This document shows positions 55,201-64,000 of a stretch of 64,000 nucleotides of DNA, piece after piece. The position numbers and the translations under genes are program-made. The stretch spans positions 62,773,670 through 62,837,669 of the forward strand of contig OZ038385.1 in NCBI GenBank assembly GCA_964036045.1. The letters are read 5' to 3'. The stretch is from Eutreptiella sp. 'Long Island Sound 2002'. Lineage: Eukaryota > Euglenozoa > Euglenophyceae > Eutreptiales > Eutreptiaceae. The number at the start of each line of letters is the position of its first letter. Within the stretch, counting starts at the first letter, position 1. The notes below the pieces were generated by a model that saw nothing but the letters and a program-made list of their open reading frames with translations, did not search any database and was not told where the DNA came from.

Positions 55201-58200
55201 TGAGCCTCACAGGACGTGGGGCTGGGGGATTGCTGTTGACCCCTGCCAGAGTGCCAACCCCCATTCCTCAGAGGGGGGGGGGGGTACACAAGGGAACTAT
55301 GAGGTGCGAGCACTGCAGCAACCACCAAATGCGGCGCACGCCGAGCGAGCCATCAGCAAACACCCCCCCCCACCCTCCCCCTACAAGGTGCCCACGTACT
55401 CCACAAGGGCAGGGGCTGCGCCCCGCGCGCAGGGAGGTGCCCGCCACAGGGGTGGCAACAGGGCCGTGACCAGCCAACCGTGCACGGGACAGTCCACGTC
55501 GTACGGAGATGTGAAATCCTCGTACAGGGGGGTAGGCAGGTGGGACAGGAGTGGGTGCGCGAAAGGGGCACCCAGGAGCGCCAACAGACAGGGGGAGGAG
55601 CAACACAGACACACAGAACGCGGGGGCCACACCAGGAGGGACAAGGGCGAGCATAGCAGACAAGGAGGAGGGGCACAGCAAGGCAGGAGAGGCAACCAGA
55701 ACAGCGGGAACAGGGAACCAGAATGGAGGGGATGGGAGAGCATGTGCATGGGAGGCAGCAACAACAAAGGAAATGGCCTGGCCAGCCAGCCCCGGGTGCC
55801 AGGGCAACCCCTGCTCAACCGGCATCAGGTGGGGGGTGTCTCCCGCAGCCCAGATGGGCTGTTTGCGCAGCAGGAGCGGGAGCCCATCAGGGGCAGACCA
55901 GCCGTGAGGGGGAAAAGGGCATATGGTGGACGGCCGGGACAACGCGTGGAGGAACAGGGCACCTGCGCCTCACGCACACAGAAACACAGCGAGGCAGGCT
56001 ATGGACGGCCTGTGGACAGAGGCGCGTGGACAGCAAAAACAGTAACAACCAGCACATCCTCAATACGCCAACTATTGGGCGCCGCTAACGCGCAAACGGC
56101 ACACCATGCCACATTCAGCACAGCCCCAACACACCAAATACTGGGCTCCGCAAACGCGGAAACGACACCAGCAAGAGCACCGGCCGCAGCGGCCGACAGA
56201 AAGCAGCAACCCAACGCAACATGTGAAGAGAAGAACGGGTGACTGTCCAGGGCCCCGTAAAGGAACAACAACCAGACGGAATGTCACACAGGGGGTTGGT
56301 ACGTTCGATCAGGCGGGTGGGTGGGTGGGGTACAGCATCTGGGACCCCCCTCACCATGTCTACGCATGCCCAGCTGCCCACACCCCGTCCACGCGTGCTC
56401 ACAGTTTGAAGAAAATCGATCGATTCAGTTTTGCCAACCGCCTCCGCCCTATCGATGCGGCCCCCGTTTCCGGCCTCCACAAACATTATTCACTGCTGCA
56501 TGCCTTGTACCAAATCACATGCAACGCACTGCTACCGGTACACACACACGCGCGCACACACACATAGAAGCGTTGCCTACCCAGTCTGCGTACCCCAGCC
56601 TGCACCCCCCCCTCCCACAGGGTGGAGTGCACAGGCCGTGGGAGACGGCAGGGCGCATAGTTGTGTTTTTATGTCGTGCCTCATTGCGAATTTTGCAGGG
56701 CTCCAGGTCCAGCCTTCACTGCCGCACCTGCAGCCCCTGCCTTGGATGCCGTGCAGCAGATGGTATGTCAGGGCCAGCTCGTCGAGGCAAACCCCTCTCT
56801 CGGCTGCTGTCGGTTCATGTCATTCAACCGCCAGCTGCCGCCGATCACCAGCGGTTCTGCCACCGCGATCAGGCTCAGGACGCGGAGGTGCTTGTCACAT
56901 GCCTTGTGGGACCCTCTGCACTGCGTGTGCGGACCTCGTAGTAGAGCACTGGGCCAAAGGCTACGTGGAACCGAGTCTGAGCCTGGTATTCTGCACCTCT
57001 GCCCCGGCAGTCCCAAGACATGGGCTACGACAACGGTGTTTCCCCTGAGGCTAGTTGCACCTGGTGTACAAGTAAACGGACGCTGGGGGCAGGGGCATGC
57101 GAGGCTGTGGGGGCAGGGGCCTGTGAGGCTGTGAGGACAGGGGCCTGGGAGGCTGTGGGGGCAGGGGCCTGTGAGGCTGTGGGGCAGGACTGTGTGCATT
57201 GCAAAAAGAAATGAAGCATGTGAGCACGTGGGAGGGAGGGGCGTGTGGAACGGAATGGTGTGGAATGAGCACGGCCTGCAGCTCCGGGGCAAGCGGTGTT
57301 GTATGCCGTGTGCCGCAGTGCGCGCACGGTGTGTGTATTGGGGTGATTCCACAGGCCTAGACACCCCGTTTACAGGGCAGTGAATGTGCCTCAGGGCTGT
57401 GAAAGGTATGCCCATTGCGCACTGTGTCCCTGCAGCATCAACAATGTCCCTGTCATGGCTTGCTGCGGGCATCGCTGTCACCTGATCAAATGGTGATAGG
57501 GTGCTGGCCACTGTCATCTCCCCTTCTGCATGTGGGCAGTACGTGGGCATTCCCCTCCCAAACTGGAGACCCCAAGCAACATCAAGCCCCTAATGTCCAG
57601 AAGCCTCCAAGAGTTGACAGCAACCATCTAGAAGCCTCCAGGAATACGCAGCACAAATCAAAAAGAATAAGAACCCAGCATCAAGGAGCCTCCCAGCATT
57701 TACAACAAGCATCTACAAACCTTTAAGATGTAACAGGGAGCAGCCCAAAAGCCTCCAGGGTGCAACATTTTTAGGGGTTCCAAGGAATGACCATCTTCCC
57801 AGAGTGTGTTCCAAAACCATACGCACTGTGCATGCAGTGCGCACTCTGTGCAGGCACTAGCCCACAGGGTATGCCTGGAACTCCCCGGTGGTGTAGAGTC
57901 CACGGCTCCTGATATGCAGCTGCGGTGACAAGTCTTCCTGCTTTGTTTGCAAGCCAATACCAAGCCCCCCCCCCCCCCCCTTTAAAAAAATTGGATGGGT
58001 GGCTCCACCTTATGCAATACGCTGATTAACTGAAACTCGACGCTGCTGACGCAGAAACATGCGGTTTTCGCGGTTTCCCCCATGATTTTCATCATTGTCG
58101 GCTGGTCGCCCAGAGGTCTTCTGCGGCATCTGTAACCCGCACATCGATGTCGATCAGATTGTCAAGTGAACTGTTTCCCAAGAACTGACTCGAAACTGCG

Positions 58201-60643
58201 CCTCTGTCGCCGGATTATCATCCACTTCATCCATGCACCTTCACCCCACCACCCTCTTTTGCACGGTGCACGTCCCTCTTCATGTACGGCTCGCTGGTGT
58301 GGCCAGTGGAGGGCGTGTGGACGTTAATCGTGTATTTGCTAATTGCTCGGCGGAGTGGCGGGGCGCGACTACAGGCCCAGGCACAGCTGCCGTGCATAGG
58401 CTGTGGCTGCCAACACAGTTTTGCATCATGACAGCGCTCCTTGTACGACCAACAATTGGGGGCTGGTCGCCCACCCCGGAAACACGAAATCGGTGTTCGT
58501 GTCCCCTTTGCGCTTGACCTCGCGATCGGCTGGAGTCGCCATTTTTGTCCCAGGCCCCCGCCCCTCCTCTCCATCGCCAATGTCCGGCGGCGAGTAGAAA
58601 CCGTAGCGAGGTAGCCACACGTTGCCGTCTCCGCAGGTGTTTGACACTCTGAAGCAGCACGGGCAGTCCGATCTGGGGCTCCATCGATACCAAATCCAGA
58701 ATCTGTTGAACAGTCAGGGAATCAGCGCAGTCCAAATGGAGTATGGGCCCCCGTGCACATCCATTGCAGGCGGAACCCCCGAAAGGGCTTTGAGTCGTCA
58801 CACCCCGTGCCATACCACCTCAAACTAGCCATCTCCCCCCCCCTTTCCCCCTCTCTAAATCCCTTCCCTCTCCCCCCAAAAAGTGTCACCCTCTACTCAT
58901 CGCCGCCACCGTCATGACCATCCGCCAGCCCCACCACCCGGACCTCAGCCGGTGAGTGGGAGAGCAAAGGACATGGTACAAAGGTCATGGTGCTCTGGGC
59001 CCAATTGCACAAGCAATTGCGGACCCATCTGCGTTTCGAGGGGGAAGCTGCGATCCAGCGGTTGCGTCACGGCAGGCCGTCGGCAGTGTACACATGCTGT
59101 CCCATACCCAGCAGCTTCAATACCACGTGTGTGTGTGTGTGTGTGTGGTTCGCCGACTGTGGTGCCAAAAGGGAGGGGGCAAGTTTGGGACCCCGGCTTT
59201 TTTCCGTTTTGGAGGGACCCGGCTTTTGGGGGGGGGGGGGGGTGGCGAGAGGCCATGGTGTGGGTTTGTTTGCCTTTGGCGGCGCCTATTGGCCTCTCGC
59301 CCTTGCACAATCTGACCCTCTGTGGGTCTGAACGTGTTTTGGTTGTGTCAACGGAGCCCCTGGATGACTTGTCCTGTTTTGACTACCCCGGGGTCGGCTG
59401 TCCCTGAGACGGGCTGCTGCCCGTGCCGTTGACCAGGTGCATCCAGATGCACACTCAGTCCATGCTGGGTTTGCCGACTCCAGCACTGACTTGTGCGTGC
59501 TGGTGTGTGCATCTGCAGGATAATTTTCCTGACAGGGGCTTCTAACAACCACAATGATTCTTTCCCTTTTGTCCCTTCCTTTGCCTCCTTTGTTTGGGGG
59601 GGGGGGGTCCCATGAAGGCTTTAGGGGGCGGCGGGTGGGGACGGGGGCGGCGGGGTGTATAGGGGGCGAAGCTCGGGAGCGCAGTTGCCCAGTGAGCCAA
59701 CTCGTTTTTCGCTGTTATTAAATCCGTCATTTCTTTCTTCCCGCCCTTCGGACGCTCGGCCCGCTCTTGGAACTCAGATTTCCACAGGAAAAGAGCCGTT
59801 TTGGCATGTGGAACCGCAGATGCATGCGGGTGTGCGGACGTGCTGGTCCGCTGCTGGAATTCGGGTTCATGCCAAGTGCACGTGTATCAGCTGCATTCAG
59901 TGGTAGAGCCCTGCCTGGCGGCCCTTTCCATAGTCGTCCCGCATGCTGCACCTTCGGCGATGCCTCGTTCGCCCCGAGCCTGCGCCGTTGGTGGCCGGCA
60001 AAGATTTGTGTGCCCCAATGGGTACGCATTTTTTTTCCACTCTGGGTTGGGGCAGAAATCTCTTTGGATTCCACACATTTCTGACGGCTGGGTGCCATCC
60101 GGCTCTGCAGTGCATCAGCATGGTTCAACCTCCATGTCACCGTGAAAAATGATGGCGCGAACGAGGCATCGTCTTAAAGCCAGCAGGAGCCCTCCGGCCC
60201 CTGCTGCGCGCTTTCTGCCTGTGGTACACCTGTTGCTACTGCTTTTGTTTCCTCATTGGGTTCCCAGCCCCGGTCAGAGGTGGTAGTGTCTGGGGTTTCC
60301 AGCGGGCCACGAATGCTAGTGATATGGGTGACAGAGGTCAAACAACGCCATCCGAAGGGAAAACAGAAATTGGTTGTGTTGGTGACCGATTTTGGACTCC
60401 AGTCCAGGCCCGAGGGGGATGCTGCGGTGAGGGGTCCCACACACTGCACCAGCGTCGTGTGTATCCGTAGACGAGTCTGGGTGTTAGGGACAGGGTAACC
60501 TTTGCAGTTCCCCCGGCGGTTTCTCAACCCTCCTCCCTGTCAAGTCTCTGCTGTGGTGTGGCAGGAATGCATTGCAGTGGCTCACAACCGAGGGAATCAT
60601 CTTCACCACCGTCGACGATGACCATTTCAACACCTCCCTCTGA
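49296..60643 (+). CDS. RPA2: Replication protein A 32-kDa subunit (N-terminus not found)
   Basis: Eight exons with agreeing phases: 49296-49406, 50721-50802, 51019-51085, 51379-51547, 53135-53424, 56699-56762, 58637-58740 and 60565-60643 (TGA), giving 321 residues. RPA2 is the middle subunit of the single-strand DNA-binding trimer for replication, repair and recombination. The sequence opens with LMPVVVKQLVEAQ and FFVNGSRLTE, then the OB fold (LTFIGKIAQRD, SYTLDDGTG, VIWIDPDSPTATQLQALE, AYLRVYGNLRTLSGQRVVIA, DFNEFTHHML). A long Ala/Pro/Gln-rich linker follows (exon 53135-53424; PAYGQYTAPQVQPSGAPPVQ). The winged helix ends TEGIIFTTVDDDHFNTSL, nearly identical to the conserved RPA2 C-terminus. 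The usual Gly/Ser-rich N-terminal phosphorylated region and the start codon must lie on an upstream exon, since a TAG closes the frame before 49296. It is the only recognised plus-strand gene here. Confidence 0.95.
54357..54412 (+). repeat. GGGGGC hexanucleotide repeat, about 9 units
   Basis: Near-perfect GGGGGC array (one unit has GTGGGC) in the fifth recovered RPA2 intron. Four or more G runs per 24 bases make G-quadruplex formation likely in the transcript. Confidence 0.95.
55928..56292 (+). repeat. Dispersed repeat, copy B (about 365 bp)
   Basis: Homologous to 3758-4122 (minus strand). Shared blocks include ACAACGCGTGGAGGA, CGCCAACTA and GTGACTGTCCAGGGCCCCGT. In an RPA2 intron. Confidence 0.8.
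57085..57190 (+). repeat. 24-bp minisatellite, about 4 copies
   Basis: Unit GGGGGCAGGGGCCTGTGAGG plus CTGT, with substitutions, in an RPA2 intron. Confidence 0.9.
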
Positions 60644-60889
60644 AGGACGTGATGCAAGAAAATGGGGGTCACAGTGTCAACAAATGCTGCGCGCGACCTG
60701 GAGGACACCTGTTGTCAGTCATGTCACAACGGCAGTAAAGCTGGTGCTTATCTGAGCCAACCTATTGTGAGTGATTGGCATATGGAGTGTTGTGTTTTAC
60801 GATAATTTCTAGAGGATTGTTAATGCTTTAAGGGGGTTGCTGTAACCTGGCATTGAAGGAGCGAAGGTAAGGGGAACCAGGAGAGGGAG

Positions 60890-60890
60890 C

Positions 60891-60951
<61 letters not shown>
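60890..60951. repeat. (GA)n microsatellite
   Basis: About 30 GA units, followed by GATTGAGATTGAGATTT. Confidence 0.98.
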
Positions 60952-60955
<4 letters not shown>

Positions 60956-61086
60956 AGATTGAGATTTGGATTTGGTGGCCGATCTTAAGGCTCACAGGAC
61001 GCCTGGGGGGTGCGCAATGTGGCATCCCTGACGACTCTGCATATTGGCTGGCCATGCCATATGAGATGCACTCCCCAGGCCTTCGA

Positions 61087-61134
61087 CGGAGAGGGAGAGG
61101 GAGAGGGAGAGGGAGAGGGAGAGGGAGAGGGAGA
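61087..61134. repeat. (GGGAGA)n microsatellite, 7 to 8 units
   Basis: Perfect hexamer array about 140 bp after the (GA)n tract; both are polypurine on the plus strand. Confidence 0.97.
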
Positions 61135-61893
61135 GGCAGCAGGAGAGTACCAGAGAGGGAGGGGGGCGGACAGAGAATAGAAAGACCCTGTAGCTATTCG
61201 CTGTACTGCGTATTGGGTGTAAGTGCGTGGAGGTGATAGGAGGGCAGGAGAGAAAGAGGGGGACAGAGAGAATGAACGGAGAGCATCAACAGGCTCCATA
61301 TCAGTGGCATCTGTCAAAGTCTTGTCAATGGGAGGGGAATGGCAAGCCCAGCAATGCTTCATGCTTCTCGAACCACTTCTGGAGCCGAGGCAACCTGTTC
61401 TCAGTTGAGTCGTGCGGATAACTGACAGCCTAACCGCTTTTGCATCGACCCTTCATCATGCTCACCAGCACGCCCCAATTCCAAAGTATTTGGTTTTTGC
61501 ATTCCTGAGTCGAATGCTCACATTTGTGCAGAGTAGGGTGCTGCAAAAGGATGCACCTCGCCTTTGACGGGGCCAGAGCTGTCCACAAACGCATTGCCAT
61601 GGAGAGGGAGGGAAGACTAGGCGTCGCAACTGCGCCATGTCCGTCAGCGACCAAGGCCTGGGCTTTTGTATTCTTGTAGTGCCAAGAAGCCACCAGCCGG
61701 GAAGGGAAAGAGTTGTTGAGGGCCCCACAATGACCACAAACTTTCTGACGTCCCCCTGTGTTCATTGGGAGCCAAGACGAGGTGAGGATCGGTGGCTGTA
61801 CGCTGAGAGTGACCCTTACGGTTCCCTCCCTTCTCGAAGAGCGGCCGAAAAACGCTCATTTCTAGTCCCAAGCCCGCGATATGTGACATGCTG

Positions 61894-61950
61894 CAACGAT
61901 CCTCAACGATCCTCAACGATCCTCAACGATCCTCAACAAGCCTCAACCGT
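61894..61950. repeat. 10-bp tandem repeat (CGATCCTCAA)
   Basis: Four to five tight copies, then degraded copies (CCTCAACAG, CCTCGATCC) to about 62000. Confidence 0.95.
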
Positions 61951-62852
61951 CAAAAGTCCTTAAGAGCCCTCAGCACCCCTCAACAGCCCTCGATCCTCCT
62001 TTGGGTAGCCCTGGAGATTCGCAATCGGAACAGACGTTCTCGATTTTTGCTTTCAAGGCTGACCATTAAGTGTGTCACAATGTGCAGTACGCATGCGCAA
62101 CATGCGATGGCAATGTGCACAATTGTCCTCTGAAGGAAGAAGGGTCTATGGCTAGAATTTGGCGCCATCCAAGCCCCATTGCAATTACAGAGTGCAGCAA
62201 TTAATAAACGGGAACAGATTTAGTGGTGCAGTCAGGGCTGCCGCAGTTCTGCAACGGTGGGTGGTGATTGGAGGACCCTGAATCGATGTAACGGACGGTA
62301 GTCAGTAGTCGACTGACAGATGGTTAACTGACAAGCAGTTGATGGTCTGGCGCTCGTTGAGGTTTGGGCATTGCAGATTCCTTCCTTCCTTTCTTCCTTT
62401 TTCCAGTAAGGACAGCGCTGGGTGGTATGGAAGGGAGGTATGAGATTTATGATCAGTGATCGCCAGTCGATGTTTGTGGCAGAAGTCATCGTCATCAGAC
62501 CCAAAGGCTCAGGACATCCGGACTAGGTGACCATCCTCTTCAGGGACTCTGGGGTTCGGGGGTTTTGGGGCACCACATAATTCCAGCTGGTTTGTAATGT
62601 TGCCTTGCGCATTGCGAATTTATGGCTGTGAGCACCGGCGGTGGTGCGGGGGGTTCTATTCCTGCTGACCCTTTTGGCAGAGCCACCGGATTGGCTACTC
62701 GCATCCTCCCCAGCGAGAACCCACGAGCGAACTTGGACTTGTTGATAGCAGTCAGACAGTCGTATGCATGAGTTCCTCAGCACGTGCATACAATAGGACT
62801 GCGTCACTACACAACAGCGCAGACAGCATGGAGGGAGAATGGGGCTTCTTAC

Positions 62853-62975
62853 CACAACTTCCCCTTCGAGAATTCGCATGGCCATCTGCAGCTGCTCAGT
62901 GAACATTGCTTTGCACCGAAACTCTTTGAAAATTGCAATGGCGTATGCGGCGGGATCCGTGTGTGCCTGTCCTCT
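62853..62975 (-). CDS. Exon of an unidentified minus-strand gene
   Basis: A 123-nt segment open in one frame, with acceptor AATTGCAG and donor GTG|GTAAGA, both phase 0. It encodes 41 residues with a helical, protein-like pattern (AAYAIAIFKEFRCKAMFTEQ, then LQMAMRILEGEVV). No family was recognised. A possible terminal exon of the same gene lies at 62625-62523 (acceptor TGCTCACAG; SWNYVVPQNPRTPESLKRMV, then TAG), but its phase does not join this exon directly, so another exon would be needed between them. Upstream exons should lie above 62976 or outside the window. Confidence 0.4.
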
Positions 62976-64000
62976 CTGCAATTCTCCATTGTTCTCCAAT
63001 GCGATGTGTAGAATGGCTGTCCGCGTGCGGGTGGGGGTATTTGGCCACTCCAATGCACCATTTAGGTCATTTCTGAACCAACCCTTCCAAAGTCAGGCGT
63101 TCATACCTCGAAACTCAGCATCCAGTGTTTGTACAGCGGGTATCACTGGCAGCTGAATGGCATACATTGGCAGGTTTGCACACAGTAACCAGTGGCAAAC
63201 ATTGGCAAGTGATTGGCAAGCATATTTGCAATGCAATGCTGATGGGTGATTGGCACGGATTGGCATGTTAGAGGCTTTGGATTGGTGGTGGGCTTGACCT
63301 GGACCGGCGATGGATTGTAGGAGGCCTGGAGGTGGACCAGAGGTGCGTACATCTGTGGACAGCTCAGCTCAGCATGGCACAACATGGCACAAATCGATCA
63401 GGACATACGCAAAAAGCAGGTGTCTGGTGTCTTAGCTGGTCCATGCCCTCCCAACCCATCCATTCTTCGGCCCTAGGGCTCTCATTAGCCAGCTCAAATA
63501 GTCGGAAATTCAGTTGCCTACAGCAAGCCCCCTCCAAGTGGTCCATGCGCTTTTTTGAAAAAGGTTGTTGAATATACTGTGGGGCATTTGTGCACAGCAG
63601 GCACGCAGCAACCGTGTTTTGTGGTCTTCCTACAACGAGGGCGTAAATATTTTTACTCATAAACAGGGGCCAATGCAAAATTCTTGCCCCATGTCTTCCA
63701 AACAAACGAAGGGCGTGTGACCTGGAAGCCTTGCACGTGCAGTCTGACATCGGGGCAATTTTCTGACTTCAGCATCTTTCTTGTAATCAGGAAGGACATT
63801 GATGTGTCCAAACATGCTTCGCTAATCACCAGAGTGGTACAATTTGAAGGGTCATCAAATGCTTGTTGACATGACAAACATCAACCAATCTCAATGATAG
63901 ACGGTGCGCTGTTTTTGGGGTGTTGCCTTTTTCTCTTGTTCAGGTAGCACTGATATATCTACCCTTTGTGCTTTTTCTCAGCACCTCACCGGCCATGTAA
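62976..64000. other. Right end of window, no gene assigned
   Basis: A minus-strand open piece at 63877-63653 (DDPSNCTTLVISEACLDTSM) has no clear splice sites. The motif ATTGGCA recurs about six times in 63160-63265, giving a loose, irregular repeat. Confidence 0.4.

Larger units (their letters stand above)
60644..62522. other. RPA2 downstream region, simple repeats, no gene seen
   Basis: Holds the RPA2 3' region and three simple repeats. No AATAAA was seen close behind the RPA2 stop. ORFs of 60 to 125 codons over the GA repeats are low complexity. Confidence 0.6.

Noticed and set aside
55067-56242. 391-codon plus-strand ORF, the longest in the window
   Set aside because: It lies in an RPA2 intron, overlaps the dispersed repeat shared with 3,758-4,122, and is low-complexity Gly/Arg/Thr/Ala sequence with no motif.

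Overview
The window is nuclear DNA from an intron-rich eukaryote. Coding sequence is broken into short exons with GT-AG introns of about 0.1 to 4 kb, and conserved families come out at full length only after splicing. There are no operons, ribosome binding sites or CRISPR arrays. Introns and intergenic DNA carry G or C runs of 10 or more bases, microsatellites and many dispersed repeats. The gene set (PB1-kinase MAP3K, VPS55, COG7, RPA2, a type II-like thioesterase) is broadly eukaryotic. A protist or alga with an expanded, repeat-rich genome fits best, but the taxon cannot be fixed from the sequence.

Layout: (1) 1-6654, minus strand: MAP3K with an N-terminal PB1 domain, continuing past the left edge. 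(2) 6655-12231: repeat-rich gap with a truncated DDE transposase (C-terminal zinc finger) between 60-bp tandem repeats and GC-rich modules. (3) 12232-15302, minus: VPS55/LEPROT-type membrane protein with a 274-codon ORF in its intron. (4) 15440-16568, minus: small unidentified spliced gene with a MITE in an intron. (5) 16.6-20.97 kb: no gene seen; possible 740-bp inverted-repeat element. (6) 20972-26501, minus: three-exon thioesterase with an unusual N-terminal extension, reconstructed completely. (7) 26.5-33.9 kb: repeat territory, including a 2.1-kb foldback element and a 367-bp MITE with perfect 21-bp inverted repeats. (8) 33.9-35.3 kb: unresolved exon cluster. (9) 36011-45304, minus: COG7, complete in six exons (768 codons). 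(10) 45.3-49.3 kb: AT-richer interval with a broken tyrosine recombinase. (11) 49296-60643, plus: RPA2 in eight recovered exons; only the extreme N-terminus is missing. (12) 60.6-64 kb: microsatellites and at least one exon of an unidentified minus-strand gene.

The genes serve separate housekeeping roles: signalling (MAP3K), endosome-to-vacuole sorting (VPS55), Golgi vesicle tethering (COG7), DNA replication and repair (RPA2) and acyl release (thioesterase). Nothing suggests one pathway. The most unusual content is the mobile and repeat fraction, with several apparently separate inverted-repeat families in 64 kb. No tRNA, rRNA or other RNA gene could be supported.
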